From Roseovarius lutimaris (GTDB taxonomy: Bacteria; Pseudomonadota; Alphaproteobacteria; Rhodobacterales; Rhodobacteraceae): a DNA stretch of 64,000 nucleotides. Shown here piece after piece: positions 32,407 to 40,963 of the stretch; positions within the stretch are counted from its first letter, which is position 1; each line of letters begins with the position of its first letter. Location of the stretch: the NCBI RefSeq assembly GCF_900115165.1, contig NZ_FOVP01000013.1:62001-126000 (forward strand). Direction: 5' to 3'. The notes below the pieces were generated by a model. The model made no database searches and was not told where the DNA came from. It was given only the letters and a program-made list of their open reading frames with translations. The translations under genes were made by a program, and so were the position numbers.

Positions 32407-33297
32407 TCATGCCGGTGCCCCCTTGCGACGATATTTGTGATCCTCATCGCCCACGGCTTCGGGGTCAGCATCGCGCAAAAGCCGCTCTTCTCCCGAGAGG
32501 CAGACAAATCGCTTGCCCCGCATCCGCCCGATCAGGGTCAGTCCGACCTGCCTGGCAATCTCCACCCCCCAGGCGGTAAACCCGGATCGCGACGCCAGAA
32601 CCGGAATGCCCATCATCGCGGTCTTGATCACCATCTCGGATGTCAGCCGCCCGGTGGTGTACAAAAGCTTGTCCTCCGCCGTAACGCCCTCGCTCAGCAT
32701 CCAGCCCGCGATTTTATCAACCGCGTTGTGACGCCCGACATCCTCCATATAAACCAGGGGCCGGTCGCCCTGACACAGCACCGTGCCATGGATCGCCCCT
32801 GCCTCAAGATACAGCGAGGGCGTGCGGTTGATCTTTGCGGCCAGCGCATAAAGATCAGAAGTCCTGACCTGGACCTGCGGCAGGCGAACGCCCTCAAGCC
32901 CCTCCATCATATCACCAAAGACCGTGCCCACGGCGCAGCCGCTGGTCCGGGTCTTTTTCTTCAGCTTTTCCTCATAGGTGGTCTGCCCGTCGGTGCGCAC
33001 GACGACGGTCTCCAAGTCCTCGTCATACTCCACGCCCCGGACCACCTCGCCCTCGGCCAGCATCCCCTGATTGCGCAGAAACCCAAGCGCTAGATATTGC
33101 GGATAATCGCCAATCGTCATCGCCGTCACGATTTCCTGACCGTTGAGGAAAATCGTCAAAGGCCGCTCTTCCACCACGGAAATGCGCATCGGCTGGCCCG
33201 CGTGATCGACCCCCTCGACCGCCCGCGTCAAACGCGGTGCCTCAGGATCAGGGGCGATCAGGTAACCGGACAGATCATCGCTCAAGGCCAATTGCAT
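32407..33297 (-). CDS. fdhD: formate dehydrogenase sulfurtransferase / cofactor chaperone (FdhD/FdsC family)
   Basis: Matures formate dehydrogenase by handing sulfur and bis-MGD cofactor to the enzyme. 296 residues with typical blocks MTIGDYPQYLALGFLRNQG, YMEDVGRHNAVDKIAGW and LYTTGRLTSEMVIKTAMMGI. E. coli FdhD uses a CxxC loop for sulfur transfer. Here the loop reads TSGCAVGTVFG, with one Cys only. I recall that Rhodobacter FdsC also lacks the pair, so cofactor binding rather than sulfur transfer may be its main role. No formate dehydrogenase gene is in the window. Confidence 0.9.
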   Translation of the reverse strand: MQLALSDDLSGYLIAPDPEAPRLTRAVEGVDHAGQPMRISVVEERPLTIFLNGQEIVTAMTIGDYPQYLALGFLRNQGMLAEGEVVRGVEYDEDLETVVVRTDGQTTYEEKLKKKTRTSGCAVGTVFGDMMEGLEGVRLPQVQVRTSDLYALAAKINRTPSLYLEAGAIHGTVLCQGDRPLVYMEDVGRHNAVDKIAGWMLSEGVTAEDKLLYTTGRLTSEMVIKTAMMGIPVLASRSGFTAWGVEIARQVGLTLIGRMRGKRFVCLSGEERLLRDADPEAVGDEDHKYRRKGAPA

Positions 33298-33355
33298 CTC
33301 CTCCTTGCATTGGGTACGCCCTTGCCAGAGCGCATGGGCAACTTAGGGGCAAGCG

Positions 33356-34087
33356 GTGCCAAGGCAAACCACCAAATCAATCTATTGGCAAGGTGTGCGT
33401 GATGGCGCGCCGTTTATTCTGGTGATCGTGCCGTTTTCCGTCCTCTTTGGCGTTGTCGCCACCGAGGCCGGTCTGAACGTTCTCGAAACCATGGGCTTTT
33501 CAGTGCTTGTGATCGCAGGGGCGGCACAATTCACCGCCTTGCAGCTTCTGTCAGACGGCGCCCCCACCGCGATTGCACTGATTTCGGCACTGGCGGTCAA
33601 CCTGCGCATGGCGATGTATTCGGCCTCGCTCACCCCCTATATCGGCGGGGCATCCCTGGGCCAACGCGCGCTCGCTGCCTATTTCACCGTCGATCAAAGC
33701 TATGCCTGCGCGATCGTCAAATTCGAGGCCAACCCCGGCTGGTCCATCCCGCAACGGCTGTCCTATTTCTTTGGCGTTGTCACGGCGATTTGCCCGCTCT
33801 GGTACGTCTTCACCCTCGTCGGCGCGCTCGTCGGCACCTCCATCCCGCAGGGGCTGGCGCTTGATTTCGCGCTGCCGATCACCTTTCTCGCGATGATCGC
33901 GCCGATGCTGCGCACCCCGGCCCATCTGGCGGCGGCTTTCGTGTCTGTCACCATGTCGCTCATCTTTGCGTTCCTGCCCTATAACCTCGGCCTGTTGATT
34001 GCCGGCGTGGCCGGGATGATGGTTGGCGCACAGGTCGAAGTAACCCGTGAGCGCCGAATCGCACCACCCACAGGGGATGCGTCATGA
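33356..34087 (+). CDS. azlC: AzlC-family branched-chain amino acid exporter subunit
   Basis: Large subunit of the AzlCD exporter, 243 residues with about six to seven membrane helices. The motifs AGAAQFTALQLL and NLRMAMYSASLTPYI are diagnostic of AzlC. The start is GTG at 33356 with SD AGGGG six bases upstream. The stop overlaps azlD by four bases. It is divergent from fdhD. Substrates in studied members are leucine analogues, valine or methionine; here they are unknown. Confidence 0.93.
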   Translation: MPRQTTKSIYWQGVRDGAPFILVIVPFSVLFGVVATEAGLNVLETMGFSVLVIAGAAQFTALQLLSDGAPTAIALISALAVNLRMAMYSASLTPYIGGASLGQRALAAYFTVDQSYACAIVKFEANPGWSIPQRLSYFFGVVTAICPLWYVFTLVGALVGTSIPQGLALDFALPITFLAMIAPMLRTPAHLAAAFVSVTMSLIFAFLPYNLGLLIAGVAGMMVGAQVEVTRERRIAPPTGDAS

Positions 34088-34410
34088 TCGACAAGACCAG
34101 CCTCTGGATCGTGATCATTCTTCTCGGCCTCGGCAGTTTCGGCCTGCGCTTTGTCTTCACCGGGCTTATCGGGGATCGCCCCCTGCCTGCCTGGATGCTG
34201 CGCCATCTGCGCTATACCGCCGTGGCCGTTTTGCCGGGGCTGGTGGCGCCGCTCGTGGTCTGGCCTGCGGCCACAGATGGCACATTGGATGCCCCCCGCA
34301 TGGCGGCGGCGCTCATGACGCTTGCGGTGGGGTATTTCACCCGCAACGTGATCCTGGCCATCGTCTTGGGCGCGCTCACCCTTTATGGCGGCCTCGCCCT
34401 GCTCGGCTGA
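34084..34410 (+). CDS. azlD: AzlD-family branched-chain amino acid exporter subunit
   Basis: Small partner of AzlC, 108 residues with about four hydrophobic segments. RHLRYTAVAVLPGLVAPLVV and ALMTLAVGYFTRNVILAIV match AzlD. The ATG overlaps the azlC stop (ATGA), so both subunits should be made in step. A double hairpin lies between it and the convergent Sua5/YrdC gene. Confidence 0.92.
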   Translation: MIDKTSLWIVIILLGLGSFGLRFVFTGLIGDRPLPAWMLRHLRYTAVAVLPGLVAPLVVWPAATDGTLDAPRMAAALMTLAVGYFTRNVILAIVLGALTLYGGLALLG

Positions 34411-34421
34411 TACGCCGCAAG

Positions 34422-34485
34422 CCCCTTCTTCTTGGCTCAAATACTCCGGGGGAGTCGCGCCTTGCGCGACGGGGGCAGCGCCCCC
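34422..34485. repeat. Rhodobacterales extragenic repeat with double hairpin
   Basis: A conserved-looking lead CTTCTTCTTGGCTCAAATAC precedes two adjoining hairpins: GTCGCGC-CTT-GCGCGAC (34454-34470) and GGGGGC-AGC-GCCCCC (34471-34485). The pattern is one I know as a recurring intergenic element in Roseobacter-group genomes. It sits between two convergent genes and ends at the last base of the minus-strand Sua5/YrdC frame, so it could end transcription from both sides. Confidence 0.65.
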
Positions 34486-35426
34486 TACTCCCTCGGGGCC
34501 GCCGCGCGGCGCAAGCGGTCATTGATCGCCCGCCCCAATCCGTGATCGGGAATGGGCGTGACCGCGATCACACGCGCCCCCTGCGCATCAAGCGCATGCA
34601 GGTGGCGAAACAGATTGGCCGCCGCCTCGGTCAGATCGCCCGCCGCCGACAGGTTGAGATCGGCCTCGACCGCGCCAAATCCCAACAGAACCTCGCCGTC
34701 CCGACGCTCTGTTGCGTTCAGACGCACAAGGCCGCCGGGGGCGTAATGTGATTGCATCTGTCCCGGTGCGCTAAGCGGATCACCGGCGCCGTGCAGGCGT
34801 ATCGGCTGACCCAAGGCCGCCTCTATCGCTTCGGCGGGCAATCCGCCGGGGCGCAAAAGCACGGGCGCGTCGGCCAGGCCGACAATGGTCGATTCCACCC
34901 CGACCGGGCAGGCGCCACCATCCAGAACTGCCTCGATCCGGCCTGACAGGCCGGCCAATACATGCGCGGCCTGCGTCGGGCTTATCTTCCCGGAAGGGTT
35001 CGCCGAAGGCGCCGCCACCGGCCCGTCAAAAGCCTCAAGCAGGCCCTGCGCCACCGGATGCGCCGGCAGGCGCACCGCCAGCGTCGGCAAGTCGGCAGTC
35101 ACAAGCGACGACAGCCCCGCATCCGGCCTCAATGGCAGCACAAGCGTCAGCGGCCCCGGCCAGAAAGCCCGCGCAAGTACATCCGCAAAATCGTTCCACT
35201 CGACATAGGCCCGCGCGATCTCGATGCTGCTGACATGCACGATCAGGGGATTGAAACGCGGCCTCTCCTTGGCCTTGAAAATCCGCGCGACGGCATGATC
35301 CTGGCGTGCATCGGCGCCCAGCCCATAGACCGTTTCGGTCGGAAACGCGACAAGCCCCCCGGCGCGCAAAATCGCGGCCGCGCTTGCAAATCCTGCTTCG
35401 TCAGGCGAAAGACATGTCGTTTCCAA
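34485..35426 (-). CDS. L-threonylcarbamoyladenylate synthase (Sua5/YrdC family)
   Basis: Makes threonylcarbamoyl-AMP, the first step of t6A modification at tRNA position 37. From a TTG start at 35426 it has 313 residues: the YrdC domain (1-200; GLVAFPTETVYGLGADA, KAKERPRFNPLIVHV, AAPSANPSGKISPT) and the Sua5 C-terminal extension (SHYAPGGLVRL). The longer frame to 35579 has no family similarity. TTG fits known homologues, which begin shortly before this motif. It is divergent from the acyl-CoA dehydrogenase. Confidence 0.92.
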   Translation of the reverse strand: METTCLSPDEAGFASAAAILRAGGLVAFPTETVYGLGADARQDHAVARIFKAKERPRFNPLIVHVSSIEIARAYVEWNDFADVLARAFWPGPLTLVLPLRPDAGLSSLVTADLPTLAVRLPAHPVAQGLLEAFDGPVAAPSANPSGKISPTQAAHVLAGLSGRIEAVLDGGACPVGVESTIVGLADAPVLLRPGGLPAEAIEAALGQPIRLHGAGDPLSAPGQMQSHYAPGGLVRLNATERRDGEVLLGFGAVEADLNLSAAGDLTEAAANLFRHLHALDAQGARVIAVTPIPDHGLGRAINDRLRRAAAPRE

Positions 35427-35563
35427 ATTGAAGCGGCCCTTTTTTGACGCGGCGTAGCGGTTGAAGGTCGGCCGCGATTGATTACGCTCTGGTTCAAGGT
35501 AAGTTCCATACAGAGGCGCGGCAAGGCTGCCAAGTCGCCCGTACCATAGATCAGGAGATTTCA

Positions 35564-37282
35564 ATGCCGTATCGCGCACCGGTCGAGGACTATCAGTTTC
35601 TGTTCGATCATGTTGTCGATCTTGAAAAGGTCGCCGCCACCGACCGCTTTGCTGAGGCCACCCCGGATATGACCGCCGCCATTCTCTCCGAAGCCGGGCG
35701 CATGTGCCAAGACGTGCTTTACCCGCTGCAACGCCCGGGCGATCTGCATCCGGCGCGTCTTGAGAACGGCGTTGTGCGCACCTCGCCGGGGTACAGCGAT
35801 GGCTATCGCGCGATTGCGCAAGGGGGCTGGGTCTCGATCAGCGCCAGCCCCGAGCATGGCGGCATGGGCCTGCCAATGGTGGTAACGACGGCGGTGAACG
35901 AGATGATGTCCTCGGCGTGTCTCTCGCTGCAACTCAACCCGCTGATGACCCAGGGCCAGATCGAGGCGCTTGAACATCATGCCAGCGATGCCCTCAAGGA
36001 GATCTACCTGCCCAAACTGGTCAGCGGCGACTGGTCCGGCACCATGAACCTGACCGAGCCGCAGGCCGGTTCTGACGTCGGCGCGCTGCGCTCACGCGCC
36101 GAGGACAATGGCGATGGCAGCCATGCGATCACTGGCCAGAAGATCTATATCAGCTGGGGCGACAACGATTTCACCGAAAACGTCTGTCACCTTGTGCTGG
36201 CGCGCCTGCCCGACGGCGGACCCGGCACCAAGGGCATAAGCCTGTTTCTGGTGCCGAAATTCATCCCCGACGAAAACGGCGCACCGGGGCGTGCCAATTC
36301 CCTCAAGGTGGTGAGCCTTGAGCACAAGATGGGTCTGCACGGCAGCCCCACGGCGGTGATGCAGTTTGACGGCGCCACCGGTTGGCTTGTGGGCAAACCG
36401 CATGACGGCATGCGCGCGATGTTCACGATGATGAACAACGCCCGTCTCGGCGTCGGCGGACAGGGCATTGGCGTGGCCGAGGGCGCCTATCAGCACGCAC
36501 TTGCCTATGCGATGGAGCGCAAACAGGGCCGCACCCCGGTTGAAGGCGGCAGCGGCACGATTGTCGATCACGCTGATGTGCGCCGCATGCTCGCCACGAT
36601 GAAGGCCGATATCTTTGCCGCGCGCAGCATTGCCCTTGCCTGCGCGACGGCGATCGACATGCAGAGCGCGACCGGCGATGCGGCATGGGCCGCGCGCGCC
36701 GCGTTTCTGACACCGATTGCCAAGGCCTTTGGCACCGAAACCGGCATGGCGGTCTCGGAAATGGGCGTTCAGGTGCATGGCGGCATGGGCTTTATCGAGG
36801 AAACCGGCGCAGCACAGTATTACCGCGACGTGCGCGTCACCGCGATCTATGAGGGCACCAACGGCATTCAGGCGATGGACCTTGCCGCGCGCAAACTGAT
36901 GGATGGCGGCGAGGCGGCCTTTGCCCTGCTCGATGAAATCGAGGCCTTTGCCGAAACTGCCCGTGGCCAGATGCCCGATCTGGCCGAACCGGTCTGGCAG
37001 GCCTCTGAAACGCTGCGCGAGGCGACCGAATGGATGCTGGAGCAAAGCGACCTAAATCAGCGGTTTGCCGGGGCGGCCCCCTTCCTGCGCGCCTTTGCGC
37101 GGGTTCTGGGCGGGCATTTCCACCTCAAGGCAGCCTTGGCCGAAGGCGGCAATGGCGCACGGGCGCGCATGGCGCGGTTCTATATCACCCGGCTTTTGCC
37201 CGAACACGCCGGGCTATTGGCCCATGCCACATGCGGCGCCGATGATCTTTACGTACTTACCACCGAGGATCTTGGCGCATGA
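35564..37282 (+). CDS. acyl-CoA dehydrogenase of the long DmdC-like type
   Basis: FAD-dependent alpha,beta-dehydrogenation of an acyl-CoA. At 572 residues it belongs to the long subfamily with an extra C-terminal domain, which includes methylmercaptopropionyl-CoA dehydrogenase (DmdC) of DMSP demethylation and some fatty acyl-CoA enzymes. Motifs are MNLTEPQAGSDVGALRSRA, MGVQVHGGMGFIEETG and the catalytic glutamate in AIYEGTNGIQAMDLAARK. SD AGGAG lies six bases before the ATG. It overlaps the MBL-fold gene by four bases. Substrate cannot be fixed: other dmd genes are not here. Confidence 0.9.
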   Translation: MPYRAPVEDYQFLFDHVVDLEKVAATDRFAEATPDMTAAILSEAGRMCQDVLYPLQRPGDLHPARLENGVVRTSPGYSDGYRAIAQGGWVSISASPEHGGMGLPMVVTTAVNEMMSSACLSLQLNPLMTQGQIEALEHHASDALKEIYLPKLVSGDWSGTMNLTEPQAGSDVGALRSRAEDNGDGSHAITGQKIYISWGDNDFTENVCHLVLARLPDGGPGTKGISLFLVPKFIPDENGAPGRANSLKVVSLEHKMGLHGSPTAVMQFDGATGWLVGKPHDGMRAMFTMMNNARLGVGGQGIGVAEGAYQHALAYAMERKQGRTPVEGGSGTIVDHADVRRMLATMKADIFAARSIALACATAIDMQSATGDAAWAARAAFLTPIAKAFGTETGMAVSEMGVQVHGGMGFIEETGAAQYYRDVRVTAIYEGTNGIQAMDLAARKLMDGGEAAFALLDEIEAFAETARGQMPDLAEPVWQASETLREATEWMLEQSDLNQRFAGAAPFLRAFARVLGGHFHLKAALAEGGNGARARMARFYITRLLPEHAGLLAHATCGADDLYVLTTEDLGA

Positions 37283-38328
37283 TGGACGGCGATGCCGGAA
37301 TGATCCGCTACCCCTGGGACACACCGCCCGAACCGGGCGAGGCGATTACGGTTGCGCCCGGCGTGCTCTGGCTGCGCCTGCCGCTGCCGATGGTGCTTGA
37401 TCACGTCAATGTCTATGCGCTTGACGAGGGCGAGAGCTGGACCATTGTCGATACCGGCATTCATTCAAAACGCAGTGTCGGCCTGTGGGAAACCCTTTTG
37501 GCCGGGCCGCTTGCGGGCAAACCCGTCAGCCGTGTGATCCTGACCCACCACCATCCCGATCATATCGGCATGGCGGGCTGGTTCATGGATCGCTTCGGCG
37601 CCGAGCTTTGGGCGACGCGCACCTCGTGGCTTCTATCGCGGATGCTGATCCTCGATGTCGAGGACGAACCGACACCACAGGCGCTCGCGTTCTGGCGTAG
37701 CGCCGGTATGACCCCCGATGTGTTTGAGGCGCGCCGCGCCGAGCGGCCCTATAATTTTGCCGATATCTGTGTCCCGCTTCCGGTGGGCTATACCCGCGTG
37801 CAAGAGGGCGAGGTGCTCTATGCGGGCGGGCGCGACTGGGACGTGCGGCTTGGCGGCGGGCATGCGCCCGATCACCTTACCCTGTGGAGCCGCGACGACA
37901 ATCTGGTCATTGCCGGCGATCAGATCCTGCCCTCGATCAGCCCCAATATCGGCGTCTACCCGACCGAACCCGAGGCCGACCCGCTGGCCGATTGGCTCGC
38001 GGCCTGTGCGCGGCTGGCGGAGTTTGCGCGCGACGATCATCTCGTGCTTGGCGGGCATAAATTGCCCTTTACCGGCCTGCCGATGCGGATGCGCCAGCTA
38101 AGTGAAAACCACCACGGCGCATTGGCACGCCTGCGCGCGCACCTCAGCACCCCGCGCACCGCCGCCGAGTGTTTTCCGCAGCTTTTCAAACGCAAGATTG
38201 ATCACGGCACCTATGGGTTGGCCCTTGTCGAGGCGGTTGCGCATCTCAACCATATGCATCAGGCTGGCGAGGTCAGACGCTGGCGCCGCGACGACGGGGC
38301 CTGGCTCTGGCAGCTATGTGACAGTTAA
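37279..38328 (+). CDS. MBL-fold metallo-hydrolase
   Basis: A 349-residue hydrolase. The metallo-beta-lactamase motif THHHPDHIG carries the dinuclear zinc ligands, with later ligands in VRLGGGHAPDHLTLW, LVIAGDQILP and HLVLGGHKLPF. The C-terminus (VEAVAHLNHMHQAGEV) resembles the winged-helix tail of LACTB2-type members, some of which act on thioesters or nucleic acid. Coupling to an acyl-CoA dehydrogenase (four-base overlap) makes a thioesterase role plausible, which is inference. Confidence 0.85.
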   Translation: MMDGDAGMIRYPWDTPPEPGEAITVAPGVLWLRLPLPMVLDHVNVYALDEGESWTIVDTGIHSKRSVGLWETLLAGPLAGKPVSRVILTHHHPDHIGMAGWFMDRFGAELWATRTSWLLSRMLILDVEDEPTPQALAFWRSAGMTPDVFEARRAERPYNFADICVPLPVGYTRVQEGEVLYAGGRDWDVRLGGGHAPDHLTLWSRDDNLVIAGDQILPSISPNIGVYPTEPEADPLADWLAACARLAEFARDDHLVLGGHKLPFTGLPMRMRQLSENHHGALARLRAHLSTPRTAAECFPQLFKRKIDHGTYGLALVEAVAHLNHMHQAGEVRRWRRDDGAWLWQLCDS

Positions 38329-38342
38329 ACAGGAGTGGCGAC

Positions 38343-38795
38343 ATGGACGACAAGATCGAAACCACGGCCGAAGCCGCAGAGGCCCATGCCATGCCGCGCT
38401 GTCACGAAGTTCACTCCGACCCGGATCAGCCCTGCATAGGCGCCGCCGCCAAGGCGCTTGCCGAAAAGCCGAACGAGAACAAAAGCCCGGCGCAATGGGC
38501 CTATGAGCGGATGATCCTCTATATCCAGAATTTCGAGAAAACCCTTGATGAGGAACACGAGGTCGCGATGGGCTTTGTCGGCGGCGACGCGGGCGTCTTG
38601 CGGATTGAAGGCATGGGATATTTTGACCCCGACATCGTGACCTTTTACGGCGAGGATGCCAGCGGCGCGCGCACCCAGCTTGTACAGCATGTGGGCCAGC
38701 TTAGCGTGATGCTGCGCGCGATGCCCAAACCGGCGAAAGTGGCCGTGCCCAACCGCATCGGCTTTCGCCTTGCCGAGGACCTTGCAAAAGCGTGA
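38343..38795 (+). CDS. DUF6173 family protein
   Basis: A 150-residue soluble protein of a family I associate with Rhodobacterales. The core is about residues 48-145: MILYIQNFEKTLDEEHEVAM, GDAGVLRIEGMGYFDPDIV and RIGFRLAEDL. The first 45 residues are polar and probably disordered. No catalytic motif is evident. SD AGGAG lies about ten bases upstream. It follows the MBL-fold gene by 14 bases and may share its transcript; function unknown. Confidence 0.8.
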   Translation: MDDKIETTAEAAEAHAMPRCHEVHSDPDQPCIGAAAKALAEKPNENKSPAQWAYERMILYIQNFEKTLDEEHEVAMGFVGGDAGVLRIEGMGYFDPDIVTFYGEDASGARTQLVQHVGQLSVMLRAMPKPAKVAVPNRIGFRLAEDLAKA

Positions 38796-38887
38796 CCCCT
38801 GCGGCAGCTTGGGTGGTGACAGCCCCGGATAAATACAGTATCCAGCCGCGAGACAAAACAGATTCAGCTATGAAAGAGGATACCCAA

Positions 38888-39022
38888 ATGGCCGATCACA
38901 AGCATGGTGAGATGGATATTCAGGTTCAGGAAAAGACCTTTGACGGTTTTGTCAAATACGTCACATGGGCCGTTGTCGTGATCATCGGCGTGCTGATTTT
39001 CACCGCGCTGGTCAACGGCTAA
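38888..39022 (+). CDS. aa3-type cytochrome c oxidase subunit IV
   Basis: A 44-residue membrane protein. The soluble start MADHKHGEMDIQVQEKTF is diagnostic for this tiny alphaproteobacterial subunit, and it is followed by one helix (VKYVTWAVVVIIGVLIFTAL). It packs on the aa3 oxidase; its function is unclear. The catalytic subunits are not nearby. SD AGAGG lies eight bases before the ATG at 38888. The longer frame starting at 38792 is a shadow. Confidence 0.93.
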   Translation: MADHKHGEMDIQVQEKTFDGFVKYVTWAVVVIIGVLIFTALVNG

Positions 39023-39069
39023 GCCGACCCTGCGTGACCTGACGCAGGTTTGAGACAAAAGGGGTTGCC

Positions 39070-39672
39070 ATGCGGGCCTGGATAATTGCGATCGTGGCTG
39101 TGTTCGCGCTGGCCGGGTGCGCCGCCGAATCGGTCTGGGCCCCGGACGAGGCGGTGACACGTGCCGCCTATCACCATGAGGGCCCGCCGCGCCTTACGCT
39201 TTTTACCATGCTCAACAATCATAGCGATGCGGGCGCGCATACCTCGTTGATGATCAACGGCTCGCAACGGGTCATCTTTGATCCCGCCGGATCGTTCAAA
39301 CACGAGACCATTCCAGAGCGCAACGATGTGCTTTATGGCATCACCCCGCCGGTCGCGGATGTCTATACCCGCTATCATGCGCGCAAGACCTATCGCGTGC
39401 GCATTCAGCGCCTTGATGTCTCGCCTGAACTGGCAGAGCGCGCCATGTCGCTGGCCAAGGCCGCAGGCCCGGTGCCCTCGGCGCAATGTTCGCTTGCGAC
39501 CTCTCGTATCCTCGCAGAGCTTTTCCCCGGCCAGATCAGCACGTCGTGGCTACCGCGCAAAACCTCGGATGAGTTTGGCGCCATATCCGGGGTGACCACC
39601 GAAGAGCTCTATGAATACGACGACGACGACAACAGCAAGGTGCTGCGCGCCTGGACCCCGCCCAAGACCTGA
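39070..39672 (+). CDS. putative lipoprotein of unknown function
   Basis: A 200-residue protein with a lipoprotein signal (IIAIVAVFALAGC, lipobox LAGC at 14-17), so lipid-anchored in the envelope. The mature part includes MLNNHSDAGAHTSLMINGSQ, VIFDPAGSFKHE and QCSLATSRILAELFPG. The His and Cys placement resembles a papain-like or NlpC-type fold, but this is weak. The C-terminus is acidic (YEYDDDDNS). It is the last ordinary-composition gene before an AT-richer islet. Confidence 0.75.
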   Translation: MRAWIIAIVAVFALAGCAAESVWAPDEAVTRAAYHHEGPPRLTLFTMLNNHSDAGAHTSLMINGSQRVIFDPAGSFKHETIPERNDVLYGITPPVADVYTRYHARKTYRVRIQRLDVSPELAERAMSLAKAAGPVPSAQCSLATSRILAELFPGQISTSWLPRKTSDEFGAISGVTTEELYEYDDDDNSKVLRAWTPPKT

Positions 39673-39867
39673 TCTTTCGCACATCCCGATCGTGGCTCGC
39701 GGACTGTCGGCGGGCAAACGCGGCAGAATGCTCGCTGTCATGACGATTTCGGTGTGTCTGGCTCAAGGGTCGCTATGCGGGACTAAGCCGACCTTGTTCC
39801 CGGCGATACCAATGGCTGCTTTTGGGCCCGCGGGACGTGGAGTGAGTAAAGTGGTGACGAGAATATC

Positions 39868-40641
39868 CTACCCTGCCAAACACTCAAGGACGTACATTGA
39901 GAGAGTGTGCGCTGAATGAACTACCAAGCGCGCATGACGAGGTCGCAAAGCAATTTCTTTAGTCTGCTCTTCGGTTCGGCCATGCGCTCCGCTTTTCTTG
40001 TTCCGAAGGTACATTGTGCCGTCTACGATACTGTTCAGGCCTGATGCAATTTTCTTTAGGTCTCTGTTCTCCAAGTCTTTTGGGTTTAGGCCAATGTCAC
40101 TCCTAACCAGCGGCCACAAATCAGATAGCGTTGCCGTTTCATCTTTGAACGGAATTGACTTGTTTTGAAGGTACGCTTTCAAACTGGCTTCAAGGATATT
40201 CCCTGCATAATGTACCGCCGCGTTCGGATCGTCATTGACCATCTTTAGCGCTCGATCCATCTCGATTCCTATCGCCTTAAGTCCCCCCTTAGCGACTGTT
40301 TCCTGCAAAGATGTCACAGGTGAAGCAGAAGCGGAATCAATGTGTCCACCGGCTCTATAGGATAGCCCTGCCTTCGTCAGAGCGGTTCGAATTTTTGTTT
40401 GATTTTGGACTAACGTTTTTGACCAAGCCTCATCTTGGAAATAGCTTCTCGCCGACGGGTCGCGCTCCAAAAAATCTTCCAAAAGTGCGCCTAATACACT
40501 TAAGGGTTTGCGACTACGTTTATTGGTTAGCCTTAACCAATCGACGGTCTTTTGAACTTTGTTCCCTTCGGGTTTTTCGTCTGGCGCATCGGCGTAGGCA
40601 AAAAGGCGATCAATCTCTGCATGAGTATGTGTTTCACTCAT
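39868..40641 (-). CDS. abortive-infection-like protein with C-terminal HEPN motif
   Basis: A 257-residue protein from the ATG at 40641 (GGGGGAG just upstream). The C-terminal 120 residues resemble the abortive infection C-terminal domain: VHYAGNILEASLKAYLQN, then MYLRNKKSGAHGRTEEQ, where R-x6-H is a HEPN ribonuclease-type motif. The N-terminal half is unrecognised. Its codons are clearly less G/C-ending than the neighbours (many AAA, TTT, ACT), suggesting recent acquisition. It is solitary, with no modification or antitoxin gene nearby. A phage-defence role is inferred. Confidence 0.7.
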   Translation of the reverse strand: MSETHTHAEIDRLFAYADAPDEKPEGNKVQKTVDWLRLTNKRSRKPLSVLGALLEDFLERDPSARSYFQDEAWSKTLVQNQTKIRTALTKAGLSYRAGGHIDSASASPVTSLQETVAKGGLKAIGIEMDRALKMVNDDPNAAVHYAGNILEASLKAYLQNKSIPFKDETATLSDLWPLVRSDIGLNPKDLENRDLKKIASGLNSIVDGTMYLRNKKSGAHGRTEEQTKEIALRPRHARLVVHSAHTLSMYVLECLAG

Positions 40642-40907
40642 AATCTCCCCCAACAAACCTATGATAGGAGAAGGGATCTTCTCTGAACTATCCAATGTAA
40701 ATTCCTATGTTCCTTAACTGCGGAGATCGGTTCCTATAGTGCTAATTAGCCCAAACTGGTCTGAGCCAGCACCAAAAATTCGCTTAGGTATGGGCTACTG
40801 GAAAGGTTCGCGACCTTCTCACGATCTAATTTGTTTGACGACAATGCAGACATTCGCCCAGAGCGCAGCGTAGGTCAATTCGGGGCTCAAAGTTGACGGT
40901 GACCCAG
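40642..40907. other. gene-free AT-richer spacer beside the abortive-infection gene
   Basis: No supported gene lies between the abortive-infection gene and the ctpA terminator. The composition stays low in GC up to about 40,840 and then returns to normal. It must hold the promoter of the minus-strand defence gene. I saw no tRNA, integrase fragment or clear terminal repeats marking an insertion edge. Confidence 0.5.
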
Positions 40908-40940
40908 ACAAAGAAAGCCCTGTCCCAGGCGGAACAGGGC
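40908..40940 (-). terminator. rho-independent terminator of ctpA
   Basis: On the minus strand GCCCTGT (40940-40934) pairs with ACAGGGC (40923-40917), followed by TTTCTTTG. It lies 24 bases past the ctpA stop. Seven base pairs and a U-rich tail make it convincing. Confidence 0.8.
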
Positions 40941-40963
40941 CTTTTGCTTGGTCCGGGGCCGAT

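Noticed and set aside
31246..33093. A 615-codon plus-strand open frame
   Set aside because: It is antisense to mobB, mobA and fdhD, which carry clear motifs. It is a composition artefact.
35564..38328. A DMSP demethylation (dmd) operon
   Set aside because: The acyl-CoA dehydrogenase is DmdC-like, but no dmdA, dmdB or dmdD is present; the neighbouring gene is an MBL-fold hydrolase. The specific name was withheld.
40642..40963. A tRNA or integration site next to the abortive-infection gene
   Set aside because: AAGGTTCGCGACC at about 40803 looks faintly like a T-arm, but no acceptor or anticodon stem can be built around it.
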